Positions 26,018 through 35,281 of a stretch of DNA of 64,000 bases are shown piece by piece. Every line of letters begins with the position of its first letter. The first letter of the stretch is position 1. Below the pieces are notes generated by a model, which searched no databases, was not told where the DNA came from, and saw nothing but the letters and a program-made list of their open reading frames with translations. The stretch is from Butyrivibrio sp. (GTDB taxonomy: Bacteria; Bacillota; Clostridia; Lachnospirales; Lachnospiraceae), in assembly GCA_023664865.1 (NCBI GenBank), contig JAMPEU010000002.1, positions 124,001-188,000 of the forward strand, read 5' to 3'. Position numbers and translations under genes: made by a program.

Positions 26018-28768
26018 TTATGCCACTAATTCCACATTCATTTCCATCAATATTTCTTCATACTGCTCACCAAACACATCATAGAACCTTCCCAATCCGC
26101 CTTTTTTATCAAATGGACTCAGTTCCAAATCTCCTGATTCTATATTTAATGATGTTGCTATATGGTCTTTTATCTGACGAAGCCACTCCATCTGTTCGTC
26201 TGTAAAGTGTATATTACCCGCATTACGTTTCAATGTCCACTGCATAAAATTATAATTTACACGTTCTGCAAAGGGCACCAGCTTGTCTATGTATCCCATC
26301 TCAAACCGAATCATAGAAATAAGATCTGTGATTTGCGCCATTGTCCCACGTTTTACATTTTCTGGATTTTTAATCGCATAGCACTCCCACAAACGCTCTA
26401 TGGTAATATTCTTAATCTTCAATTTTTCATACAATTTTTTTAACTGCTCAATCGCCATAGGTCGCTTTTTATATCTTTGGTCATAAATAATTTGCAACGC
26501 ATAAATTTCATCTTTATTTTCTTCAATATATTCTCTAAATGACGAAATTACTTTATCTGCATTCCCTTGTTGTTCCATGTCAAATCCTGCAAAAGTTACA
26601 GAATCTATGTTTACACTATCAATAATCTGTTCATGGTTTCTTCTGACATTCTCAATAAATTCACGAACATCAGGATTATAAAATGGCTTTACCGCTTCCC
26701 CTATCAGTTCTTTTTGAGTTTCCTCCATTTTGACTTTTTCTGCTGGTTTTAGTTCTTCATCTTCTTTAAGAATTACACCCGCCTTACCAGCTATAACATC
26801 ATCGTCAAACGCATCCAATAAATGCTGTGCCACATTTCCCGCTGAATCTCCAACAATATTGCGAAAGTTCTCTCTTTCCTTCTGTGTCATCTGGCTGTTA
26901 AGACGGATAATCCTATTTGCAAGCGAAGTTAATGTTTTTCCATCTTTAGCCCCTATAGCCACATTCAACATCAGCTCTTTCATGCTTACCATAGGTTTAC
27001 TTTCTAATGGACGTGTATCTGTCTTTTTTGATTTTGTAACGCCAACTGCATCCACTATCACAAAATGATCTTTATTTCCTGTGGCAGAGCGCGTTACTTT
27101 CTGCAAATCATCTTTCCCTAATGAACGTGTTCCGCGTCCTTTCATTTGTTCAAAATAAGTTTGACTCCGAACATCACGCATAAATATTAAACATTCAATA
27201 GGCTTTACATCTATACCGGTAGCAATCATATCAACTGTAACTGCAACACGAGGATTATAACTGTTTCTAAATGCACTCAGTATTGTTTCCGGCTTTTCTG
27301 CCCGACAGGTTATCTTTTGACAAAACTCATTTCCCTCACCAAATACATCTCTGACAATCTGAACAATATCATCCGCATGGCTGTCTGACTTCGCAAATAT
27401 AAGTGTTTTGGGTACTTCATTTCTCCCCGGAAACAACATTATCGGTAAATTATCTTTGAAAACTTGTATAACAGTGCGTATTTGGCTGGGATTGACAACC
27501 GCCCTATCAAGCTGCGCTTTGGCATAATCTAAATCTTCGTCCATCTGTTTCCAGCGTTTTGCTCTTGACAAACGATTCCTATATTCAATGAGCTGTTTCA
27601 TTAAATGAGCGCCGTCTCTGCCCACTTTCGTCTCTATAATAAAAATATCTTCTCCAACATTAACGCCATCAACAATAGCCTGTTCCCGCGAATATTCACT
27701 AACTATATTTTGTTGAAAAAATCCTAACGTTCTCTTATCCGGCGTTGCAGAAAGCCCAATAATAAAAGCATCAAAATATTCCAACACCTGACTCCAAACA
27801 TTATAAATAGACCGATGACATTCATCAACAATAATACAGTCAAAAAATTCCGGCGGATACTTTTCATTATAAACAACTTCCCTTATAGCTTGTGTATTAT
27901 CAGAAGATTGTTCAAACAATGATTCTTCCTCTGCGGATTCGTCTAATTCCTCACCCTTTAAAATTGAATACATTCTTTGAATTGTACTAATGCAGACTTG
28001 CACATCGTCGGGAATATATGAATTTCTTAATCTACACAAACCATATAAATTTGAAAAGCTTCGGGTATCGTCATTGGGTTTATATGCACGGAATTCACTC
28101 TCTGCCTGTTCTCCAAGACTTTTGGTATCCACCAGAAAAAGAATTCTTCTCATTTTTCCATACTTTAACAAGCGATATGCCGCAGTTATAGCCGTAAATG
28201 TTTTTCCTGCTCCTGTTGCCATCTGTACCAAGGCTCTAGGTCTGTTTTCTGAAAAAGACTTGTCTAACTCATTAATCGCTTTAATCTGACATTTACGGAA
28301 ACCTGTAGTACCCAATTCCGGAAAGTTTTTCATATTATTTCTTACTGTATCCGGCTGTTCCAACAAATATTTTAATGTTTCCGGACGAAAAAATGAAAAC
28401 ACTTCTCTGGAACGATATTTTTTATCATCATAATCCGTAAATCTTGTAAGTATTCCTGTTGCTTCATAAGCAAAACGAATTCGATAATCTACATTAACAT
28501 ATTTTAATGTACTATTTGCGTATCGCTCCGACTGGTTTTCTGCTACAGTTATATTTTCACCTAAATCGTCTTTCTTAGCTTCAATTACCCCTACCGGACT
28601 TCCATCTACAAAAAGAACATAATCTACTGGTCCGGTACTTGTCGGAAATTCTCTAACTGCAACTCCAAGAGACGCTATGGGATTAATTTGGTGCATATCC
28701 TGAACTATCCAACCGGATTTAACAAGCTTTGCATCTATTTTTTCTCTTGCTTTTGTCTCTGGCGTCAT
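26018..28768 (-). CDS. hsdR: Type I restriction endonuclease motor subunit
   Basis: 916 residues. N-terminal nuclease with D49 and VIEAKK (E63-x-K65), the PD-(D/E)xK core. Then an SF2 translocase: Walker A QMATGAGKT near 184, DECHRS (DEAD-box position) near 318, SATPDKR motif III, and DMIATGIDV plus MKGRGTR (motifs V-VI). The C-terminal part looks like the EcoEI-type HsdR C-domain that contacts the methylase core. GAGGAG lies 8 nt before the ATG. It is the first gene of the minus-strand operon and starts opposite the Abi gene. Confidence 0.94.
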   Translation of the reverse strand: MTPETKAREKIDAKLVKSGWIVQDMHQINPIASLGVAVREFPTSTGPVDYVLFVDGSPVGVIEAKKDDLGENITVAENQSERYANSTLKYVNVDYRIRFAYEATGILTRFTDYDDKKYRSREVFSFFRPETLKYLLEQPDTVRNNMKNFPELGTTGFRKCQIKAINELDKSFSENRPRALVQMATGAGKTFTAITAAYRLLKYGKMRRILFLVDTKSLGEQAESEFRAYKPNDDTRSFSNLYGLCRLRNSYIPDDVQVCISTIQRMYSILKGEELDESAEEESLFEQSSDNTQAIREVVYNEKYPPEFFDCIIVDECHRSIYNVWSQVLEYFDAFIIGLSATPDKRTLGFFQQNIVSEYSREQAIVDGVNVGEDIFIIETKVGRDGAHLMKQLIEYRNRLSRAKRWKQMDEDLDYAKAQLDRAVVNPSQIRTVIQVFKDNLPIMLFPGRNEVPKTLIFAKSDSHADDIVQIVRDVFGEGNEFCQKITCRAEKPETILSAFRNSYNPRVAVTVDMIATGIDVKPIECLIFMRDVRSQTYFEQMKGRGTRSLGKDDLQKVTRSATGNKDHFVIVDAVGVTKSKKTDTRPLESKPMVSMKELMLNVAIGAKDGKTLTSLANRIIRLNSQMTQKERENFRNIVGDSAGNVAQHLLDAFDDDVIAGKAGVILKEDEELKPAEKVKMEETQKELIGEAVKPFYNPDVREFIENVRRNHEQIIDSVNIDSVTFAGFDMEQQGNADKVISSFREYIEENKDEIYALQIIYDQRYKKRPMAIEQLKKLYEKLKIKNITIERLWECYAIKNPENVKRGTMAQITDLISMIRFEMGYIDKLVPFAERVNYNFMQWTLKRNAGNIHFTDEQMEWLRQIKDHIATSLNIESGDLELSPFDKKGGLGRFYDVFGEQYEEILMEMNVELVA

Positions 28769-28997
28769 AATTCAGGCTCCTCTCATATTTGCGATGTTCC
28801 GTCATTGTATTTGATATAATATCCGTTAAAAACATTCTATCATACCTATTTTATAATCACAATTCGTTTTTTTATATAAACAGAGGTGATTTCTCTATCC
28901 CCTCACAATTATTATTGAATTTTGTTTTAAAAACAATTGTTTTTATCTAAAAATACGGATATAATAAAAAAAATATATTTTGAAATGGGGGGTGCTG
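28769..28997. promoter_or_regulatory. Divergent promoter region between hsdR and the Abi gene
   Basis: A plus-strand promoter TTGTTT (28937-28942), 17 bp, TATAAT (28960-28965) serves the Abi gene. Its -35 box is inside a perfect 18-bp palindrome, TAAAAACAATTGTTTTTA (28928-28945), a likely operator. On the minus strand only weak boxes are seen for hsdR (TACAAT at 28804-28809). Confidence 0.65.
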
Positions 28998-29939
28998 ATG
29001 AAATTACTCTTGTCAACAGATGAACTTATCGAACATATGAAAAATAAAGGTATTACTTTCAATATCATGTCTGAGGATGATGCTAAAGATTTTCTTCAAA
29101 ATAACAACTATTACATGAAACTTGCTTCTTATCGAACAAATTATCCAAAATATCTTACTGGTGCTAAAACCGGACAATACATAAATTTAGATTTTGCTTA
29201 TCTAAAAGAACTTTCAACAATTGACATGCACCTTAGATACTTAATCATAAAAATGTGTCTTGATATTGAACATGCTTTAAAAGTTTCTCTAATCACACGT
29301 GTTGAGAATAATCCGCAGGAAGATGGATACGAGCTTATCCGCAAGTTTATTGGATACACAAATTCAAAAGGTCAGATGCAAAACGAGTACATCCTAAGGA
29401 AAATCCGCGGGCATAAATCCAGCGATTACTGTAAAGACTTAATAGAGAAATATTATCCGTATTTTCCTGTTTGGGTTTTTGTAGAACTAATTTCTTTTGG
29501 CGACCTGACATACCTCATTGCCTTTTATGATGAGCTATACTCAGACCAAATTGTGAACAATAAATTTATGAACACCGTCCGTGACATGAGAAATGCGGCT
29601 GCTCATAGTAATTGCTTGATCAATAAACTATTTGAACCACTGAATCCCAAGCAGCAAGTAGACAGCGCCATATCCAATTATGTGAAAAGTGTGCCTGAAA
29701 TTTCTTCATCAGCCAGAGCAAAAAACTTAAATTACCGCGTTGTATATAGTTTTATAACATTGCTGTATATTTATGGCACTGTTGTCCCTGATGGAAAGAC
29801 AAAAACTAAACGCCATCAGGAAATACAGGAACTTTTTGGTAAACGGATGACGCAGCATGCCGATTATTTCAAATCCAATACCAAAATAAAGGGAATTTAT
29901 GGATTTGTGAAAAAAATTGTTGACTCTCTACCTATTTAA
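28998..29939 (+). CDS. Abi_2 family (AbiD/AbiF-like) abortive-infection protein, HEPN type
   Basis: 313 residues from ATG 28998, with GGGGGG 5-7 nt upstream; the longer frame to 28980 is disfavoured. LSTDELIEHMKNKGITF, the FLQNNNYYMKLASYRTNY segment and MHLRYLIIKMCLDIEHALKV are typical of Abi_2 phage-exclusion proteins. MRNAAAHSN provides the R198-x4-H203 HEPN catalytic pair, so RNA cleavage on phage infection is a reasonable expectation. It diverges from the type I restriction operon and completes a small defence cluster. Confidence 0.88.
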   Translation: MKLLLSTDELIEHMKNKGITFNIMSEDDAKDFLQNNNYYMKLASYRTNYPKYLTGAKTGQYINLDFAYLKELSTIDMHLRYLIIKMCLDIEHALKVSLITRVENNPQEDGYELIRKFIGYTNSKGQMQNEYILRKIRGHKSSDYCKDLIEKYYPYFPVWVFVELISFGDLTYLIAFYDELYSDQIVNNKFMNTVRDMRNAAAHSNCLINKLFEPLNPKQQVDSAISNYVKSVPEISSSARAKNLNYRVVYSFITLLYIYGTVVPDGKTKTKRHQEIQELFGKRMTQHADYFKSNTKIKGIYGFVKKIVDSLPI

Positions 29940-29961
29940 ACATATAATATTAACAGAATTG

Positions 29962-30025
29962 AAAACGGTTTTGCCGTTTTGGAAGGAGAGACATATCCGT
30001 AAGGTGTTGTCGCTCCTGATTTTTT
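29962..30025 (+). terminator. Terminator region between convergent Abi and DUF2264 genes
   Basis: Hairpin AAAACGG-ttttg-CCGTTTT (29962-29980), then AGGAGAGAC (29984-29992) with GTCGCTCCT (30009-30017, one mismatch) and a T-run at 30020-30025. The second hairpin with its T-tract is a good plus-strand terminator. Confidence 0.65.
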
Positions 30026-30090
30026 ATTTATAAAGATATTAAAATTCAGATTCCCTTCCCTTACACAAGCACAGCCTAGACAATAAAATT

Positions 30091-32160
30091 TTACACCCCC
30101 AACCCACCTTCCATTTCATCAAAGTCAACCTTCTTTACCGCGCCATTTTTCAACATTATCTGCACTGCCCCATATCCGCCGCAGTTTTCTTTATCCGTGT
30201 AAACAATCTTTTCTATCGGAAAAAGTTCTTCTTCGGTAAAATCCGTAAGTTCTTCTTTCGTGATAACCTGCGATATTAAAACGCTCTGTTCATAATGATT
30301 CTGTTTCTCCCTTTTCATAGAAGCATAGACGATAACCGACCGTTCAGAATCAGGATTTGTCCCTGCGCTGCGAACTACGTTCAACTCTTCCCAGCCGTCA
30401 TAAATTGTCATAGCAAGCTGTTTTTCACGTCCGGTAAAATCGTGACCTTTTAAAATAATTGCCGCAGCAGTCTGGCTGCCGTTTCCTGACTTTCTGATAA
30501 TCTCCGTACTGTTATCAGGAAAACCGTAAGCCCCAAGTGTAAGCGCAATCGGCTTTTTGAAGAAACGTGTTCTGTCAACGCGCATAATTCCATACGGCAC
30601 TGTAAAGTCAGCCAGATTCATTGCCTGAATCCAGTGACACTCCTGCTCTAAACGATAGGTAAAGAACTGTCTGCGGTACAGCACGCCGTCTTTTTCTCCA
30701 TGCCAGAATGTCGCATTGGCATTTTCATAAGCATCCGATGTGATGTCATAAAGTACATACTGCTGTGACTCCATATAGTCAATCTGCTGCCCGTCCACAA
30801 TCGGCGCAGACTCCCACGGGTATTTCGTATTAAAACACAGTTTTGAATAATTCCACATACCATGACGGTCGTCTTTTTGTTTTATCACTTTTCCTGTACG
30901 CAGGATTGTCTCACCGTTTGCTTCATGGTTGGAAAAGCACAGCGCCGGTCCGTCCAATGTCGTTACCTTCACCTCGTCCGCTGACATTTTTTCCCATGTG
31001 CCGTTGTTTTCTTTTTCCGTCCAAAAAGGGTGGTCTTTAGGGAGGTGCAGGCACAAGAAAGCTTTCCCTAACCAAAACGGCGATTCCGCGCAGGAATACC
31101 CCTGCACCAAAGGCGTAAACTGTCCGTAAAATCCCAGCGTCGGCACGCCTTCATATAGAAAATCTTCCCGCGTCATAAATTGCAATAGAGAACCTGAACA
31201 TATCCGCCGTGCGAGTCCGGCGTTTACCACCGTATTTTTAAGCATCATATTTCCATCAAAAGCGCTTGTGGCGGCGTTCCTGTAAATATTGCTCCTGCCC
31301 CACATATTTGTAAATCCGTCTCTGTCAAAGAAATCTCCGTATGTCTTCATCAATTCGTTAGAATTTTTTTCAAACTGGGCGGCAAGGTAAGGCTCATTAT
31401 CATATCCATACCACAGATTCCACAACGGCGCATATACGTTGAACGCCCAACAGGAATAGTAATCAAAAGAATGTCCGTCGCGATACCAGCCCTGACCGGC
31501 ATAATAATTTAAAATATGTGCTGCATGTTCGCGCATTATGTCTTTATCAATCTCATAGCCTTCCATGTTTAAGAACGCCAAAACAAGCATGTTAAACAGA
31601 CGCCAGTTCTGCGGCACCGTATTGCCTTCTGCATAATCCATTAAAAATCCGGCAATGCGGTCTTTTTCTTCTTTAGTATAGGTATCCCATATTTCCGCCT
31701 TGCACAGCCACAGGCAAATCACAAGTGCGCAGGTTTCCACTGTCTGTTGGAATGTCGCAAACGGATTATCTTTACCGGCAAGCTGTTTTAATTCATTATA
31801 TGTTCCCACGCACAAGGAGTCGCTCTCCGTACATGAACGCAGCACATGGCTTTTATAATAATCGCGGATTTTATATCCCGCTATCTCCAATTCAGGATTT
31901 TCATGGATTAGCGGCGCCGCAATGAAAAATGAGCGCGCAAGCCCCTCGAAATATTCTGCTTTCTTCTCCCCCACCGCATCCTCGCTATGCGGATACGTTA
32001 TCTTAGTCTCTTTTCTTGGCATAACCACAGGAGACGTGAACTCCTTAATATTTTGAAACACGCCCTGCAGTAAATATTCTCCCGCCTCAATCCAACTCTG
32101 ACGAATCAGCCCCGTATATGGACTTAATTCATAATCAAGTGTTTTAGGTTGAAATACCAT
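30091..32160 (-). CDS. DUF2264 domain protein, glycan locus
   Basis: 689 residues. The first 400 match DUF2264: a helical, alpha/alpha-toroid-like half with GWYRDGHSFDYYSCWAFNVY, and the remainder is beta-rich. Members are found with polysaccharide lyases and unsaturated uronyl hydrolases and probably process oligosaccharides, but no activity is firmly established. No signal peptide, so it acts in the cytoplasm on imported material. AAAGGAG lies 7 nt before the ATG. It is the last gene of the glycan operon, 100 bp after the heparinase-family gene, with a family B hairpin in that gap. Confidence 0.8.
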   Translation of the reverse strand: MVFQPKTLDYELSPYTGLIRQSWIEAGEYLLQGVFQNIKEFTSPVVMPRKETKITYPHSEDAVGEKKAEYFEGLARSFFIAAPLIHENPELEIAGYKIRDYYKSHVLRSCTESDSLCVGTYNELKQLAGKDNPFATFQQTVETCALVICLWLCKAEIWDTYTKEEKDRIAGFLMDYAEGNTVPQNWRLFNMLVLAFLNMEGYEIDKDIMREHAAHILNYYAGQGWYRDGHSFDYYSCWAFNVYAPLWNLWYGYDNEPYLAAQFEKNSNELMKTYGDFFDRDGFTNMWGRSNIYRNAATSAFDGNMMLKNTVVNAGLARRICSGSLLQFMTREDFLYEGVPTLGFYGQFTPLVQGYSCAESPFWLGKAFLCLHLPKDHPFWTEKENNGTWEKMSADEVKVTTLDGPALCFSNHEANGETILRTGKVIKQKDDRHGMWNYSKLCFNTKYPWESAPIVDGQQIDYMESQQYVLYDITSDAYENANATFWHGEKDGVLYRRQFFTYRLEQECHWIQAMNLADFTVPYGIMRVDRTRFFKKPIALTLGAYGFPDNSTEIIRKSGNGSQTAAAIILKGHDFTGREKQLAMTIYDGWEELNVVRSAGTNPDSERSVIVYASMKREKQNHYEQSVLISQVITKEELTDFTEEELFPIEKIVYTDKENCGGYGAVQIMLKNGAVKKVDFDEMEGGLGV

Positions 32161-32188
32161 GCTTATTCTCCTTTCTTATTCCAGTAAC

Positions 32189-32278
32189 CAGAGTTTCACC
32201 TAAGTGAAAAAAATAAGGGGCGACTTACCTCTTTTCAGGCATTGGAGCCCCGTTTTTGTTCACTTAGGTGAAACTCGT
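32189..32278 (+). repeat. Variable-arm hairpin element, family B copy 2
   Basis: Arms 32191-32208 and 32259-32276 are perfect 18-bp complements with variable block CACCTAAG. The core reads AAATAAGGGGCGACTTACC, CTTTTCAGGCATTGGAGCCCC and poly-T (split here for length). The right arm covers the last codons and the TAA stop (32264-32266) of the heparinase-family gene. Confidence 0.87.
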
Positions 32279-34087
32279 GACAGTAATTCTCATCACACAT
32301 TCCACGCTCTGCACTCCCTCAAAGTCAACGTCCCACTGTATCAGATACACAGTTGTCTTACTTCCGTCATGCAGAAAATGTTCTTTTGGCACAATCCGCA
32401 GATTTGATACCGACTGCTCCTTACTCTTATCCTCATCGTTTCCACAGACCTTTACTTCTATCCTGCACAAACTTTTTTGTCCTTCTATTTCAATAACTTG
32501 CATTGATTTTTCATTCTCAACCGCCTGTTCCTTTTCCTCATACTCCACACATATAATTCGGGGCTTAAAAGGCGTTATCAAATTCTCCGTAATTTTCTTC
32601 GTCTGCTTGGAAACGGCGAAACAATCCCTAACATAAATTTGCAAACCATCTATATCTTCTAAATCCGCCGTATCTTCCATATGAATTTTTCGACTAATTC
32701 GGTCAATGTGTCCCTTCGGATATGCGCCCGCAAATGAAATTTCCAGTTCCTGTTTCTTCTCATTCCATTCAAAAGAATCCGCATGGTATTCCCTCCCCGG
32801 ACACTGTTCACAGTCATTAATAATCGGCACGGAATGTCCCAGCGAGCGGTTGCAGAGAATTTGGTATCGCCCCTCGTGAAAATAGTCCTTTGTATATTCC
32901 CCCGCCCCTAAATCCGTCAGCAGCATCTCACCGTTGTAGACGCACAAAAAATGACCGATATCATTGTGGTTATGATTTTCATCGTTATGACCGCCCTTTG
33001 CCGCAAAGCCATTGCCCTGAGAGTCTTTACAAATCATCCACTGCGCCGACGGTAATAAATCGCAAGCCTTTAAATCGGCTGCCTGTTCCTGCCGTCCGCC
33101 GTATTCCAGTAACCATCTGATATTCCGCTCATTAGGCAGCCAGCGGTAACAGTTATCATCATGAAAAAATCGCGCCGCTGCATAATCCGGCGTTTTTACC
33201 GCGGGAAAACAATGCGTAAGATAAGCCGTCAGCCCCGGCAAAAACCTTTCGTTACAACTTCCATCCGAAAAACTCAAGGAAATACCCTTTCCAAAATAAC
33301 ATTTCTCCTGAAAAGCGGCAATCTTTTCACATTTCGGCTGCCGCATCAAATCCATGTTCTTTTCAGTTTCTTCATATAAAAGCTGCGCATACGCAGTATA
33401 ATAACTCATTCCATAAGAAAAATAACCCAAACCTTCCGTACACGCGCCGTCGTCTTCCATGCCGCCAAGATAGCACTGCAGCGCATTATACACACGCTTA
33501 AGGCAAAGTTCTTTCCACTCTGCAGACAGCACGCCCATACGATACATATAAATCGCCGCCATACCGACTGAGCCTGCGCACACTGCAGACCAGTTACTGC
33601 AGTTTGTCTCCCAGCCGATATAAGGCGGTTTCGCGTTACAAAAAGGCGTAAGCACCCTGTCCATAATCTCACGCTTGGCAAACGCCACAGTTTCAAGACT
33701 CAGTTTATCCTGCATGAGAATTAAAATCTCCGCCAATGTCTGCGCCGTCTCCGCCGCAAATAAATCTATCGTCTTTTCATCTAAATTATCAAAATCAACA
33801 TGTGCGGGCAGCGCCCAAAAACGCTCCCTGCACACGGAATCAATCACACTATCCAGTTTATCAATATCTTCCTGCCGCTTGCCATACTCCGCAAGAATCC
33901 CAAACACCGTCAGATATTTCCTGCGCGTAAAGTAAACATTTTCATAAATCAGCCGATTTCCCGTCTTGTGATAAAGAAAAAATTCATCATCAGAAAGCGC
34001 GGGCATCTCTTCATTTCTAAGACGCTCGCCTTCTTCAACAATCTCATTCCAAAATGCTTTTAAATATGCAGTCTCATGCGGGTTCAT
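32264..34087 (-). CDS. Heparinase II/III-family polysaccharide lyase
   Basis: 607 residues, no signal peptide. A helical toroid in the first 340 residues is followed by a beta-sandwich. GGHNDENHNHNDIGHFLCVY carries the His/Asn residues of the heparinase II/III catalytic region. Such enzymes cleave uronic-acid linkages in glycosaminoglycans, alginate or related glycans by beta-elimination, giving unsaturated ends that a GH88 enzyme (present in this operon) removes. AGGA precedes the ATG. The final four codons and stop come from the family B element, so the C-terminus may be altered compared with relatives. Confidence 0.85.
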   Translation of the reverse strand: MNPHETAYLKAFWNEIVEEGERLRNEEMPALSDDEFFLYHKTGNRLIYENVYFTRRKYLTVFGILAEYGKRQEDIDKLDSVIDSVCRERFWALPAHVDFDNLDEKTIDLFAAETAQTLAEILILMQDKLSLETVAFAKREIMDRVLTPFCNAKPPYIGWETNCSNWSAVCAGSVGMAAIYMYRMGVLSAEWKELCLKRVYNALQCYLGGMEDDGACTEGLGYFSYGMSYYTAYAQLLYEETEKNMDLMRQPKCEKIAAFQEKCYFGKGISLSFSDGSCNERFLPGLTAYLTHCFPAVKTPDYAAARFFHDDNCYRWLPNERNIRWLLEYGGRQEQAADLKACDLLPSAQWMICKDSQGNGFAAKGGHNDENHNHNDIGHFLCVYNGEMLLTDLGAGEYTKDYFHEGRYQILCNRSLGHSVPIINDCEQCPGREYHADSFEWNEKKQELEISFAGAYPKGHIDRISRKIHMEDTADLEDIDGLQIYVRDCFAVSKQTKKITENLITPFKPRIICVEYEEKEQAVENEKSMQVIEIEGQKSLCRIEVKVCGNDEDKSKEQSVSNLRIVPKEHFLHDGSKTTVYLIQWDVDFEGVQSVECVMRITVTSFT

Positions 34088-34164
34088 TCACATCATTCCT
34101 ATTCTTCATCATTACTGCCACCCTATTACCATAGTCTTGTCCTTATTACCCTTCACAATCTTGG

Positions 34165-34366
34165 GCGGCATTGACTCATATGCTTCTACACTCCGTTCCG
34201 GTCGGTGCTAAACATGCGCCACTGGCGCATAGCACCCTTTTGAGGTCCTTGTAAAACGTCGGTACTTAGTGAAAAAGCCTGCCTTTCGGCTTTTGAACTT
34301 AGTACCGCTACGATTTTACATGGAGCGAGAGTGTGCCTCAAATGGCAGCATATGAGTCAATGCCGC
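34165..34366. repeat. Structured repeat, family A copy 2
   Basis: Outer arms 34165-34184 and 34347-34366 are perfect 20-bp complements containing GGCATTGACTCATATG, close to copy 1. Within lie an extra hairpin (GGTGCTA...TAGCACC, 34204-34236), TTTTGAGG paired with CCTCAAA, and the family core CTTGTAAAACG, GGTACTTAG, CTTAGTACCGC, TACGATTTTACA, TGGAGCGAGAG. It occupies the 303-bp gap (34088-34390) inside the glycan operon. Confidence 0.8.
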
Positions 34367-34390
34367 ATACACAGATTCTGAATATTAGTC

Positions 34391-35182
34391 TCAGTCAGAC
34401 GCCGCCACTCCATATACCTCCAACTGCGTCAACGCCGGAAACGGCGATTCCGTCTCCGCTTTAATCAACTTCTTAAGTTCAAGCCACGTGACAACCCTTT
34501 TTTCAAATCTAATCTCCTGTCCGTCCGCTCTTTTTTCCAGTTCTGCCGTAATACTGCTGCCATCAGAAAACTCAATCGTAACTTCCTTCCACCAGTTGTC
34601 ATGTGGGAAATCGCTTCTAAGATAAATCACTACCTTGTCGATTTCAACAGGATGCCCGAACTCCAACTTAAATACGGCGTCAGGATTACGGTTGATTCCC
34701 CATGAAGTATAAGGCCACTGTCCATGCGCGCTGTTTGCTTTCACGCCATCAATCGCGTTTCGCGCCGCAAAAACAGCCTCGTTCCTCGTCTCCACATTGG
34801 CGGACGCATGCGGATATGAACTCGTATTTTCATGATTATCGTAGACGTTAAGCGCCTGATTGCGATATGCATATATTTCTTCCTCTGCCGCCTTGCGTGC
34901 GTATATATAATGGCAGTTCCCCGCAAACGCTTTCGGGGAATAACCGGTCTTTAACTCTCCAAACGGCACTTTAAATTCTACATTCCCTGTCACATAAATC
35001 AAAGCCGCTCCCAACGCATCATCTGCCTGAAACCAAAAGTATTCCGGTTTCCCGCTATATTCCAACACAACCCTGTCTCCTTCTTCATAAGCAGAAGTAA
35101 CCGTTAGATACACCTCGCGCTCCCCGCGTGCAACAAATTTTGTCTCTCCATTATCCTTCAAAACCTTAACTGAAAACATCAT
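34391..35182 (-). CDS. Discoidin-like carbohydrate-binding protein of the glycan locus
   Basis: 263 residues from ATG 35182, chosen for GGGAG about 10 nt upstream. An N-terminal beta-rich part (about 1-90) precedes an F5/8-type C or galactose-binding-like jellyroll (about 125-255) with AIDGVKANSAHGQWPYTSWG and a FKLEFGHPVEIDKVVIYLR segment. No signal peptide is present, so it should act in the cytoplasm. Catalytic residues are not evident. It lies between the DUF624 and heparinase-family genes in one direction and probably binds the imported oligosaccharide or is an uncharacterised enzyme. Confidence 0.65.
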   Translation of the reverse strand: MMFSVKVLKDNGETKFVARGEREVYLTVTSAYEEGDRVVLEYSGKPEYFWFQADDALGAALIYVTGNVEFKVPFGELKTGYSPKAFAGNCHYIYARKAAEEEIYAYRNQALNVYDNHENTSSYPHASANVETRNEAVFAARNAIDGVKANSAHGQWPYTSWGINRNPDAVFKLEFGHPVEIDKVVIYLRSDFPHDNWWKEVTIEFSDGSSITAELEKRADGQEIRFEKRVVTWLELKKLIKAETESPFPALTQLEVYGVAASD

Positions 35183-35281
35183 TTTTACTTTTCTCCCTAT
35201 AAACAACATATATCAGGTAATCGCTAAACTCTGGACATTCAAATATAACTGAGCAACTACCTATGCAGCAGCCATACCCAA

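Noticed and set aside
29984-30017. Fifth copy of the family B element
   Set aside because: Shares only GGAGCGAC with the family core; arms, ends and loop do not match. Kept as a terminator.
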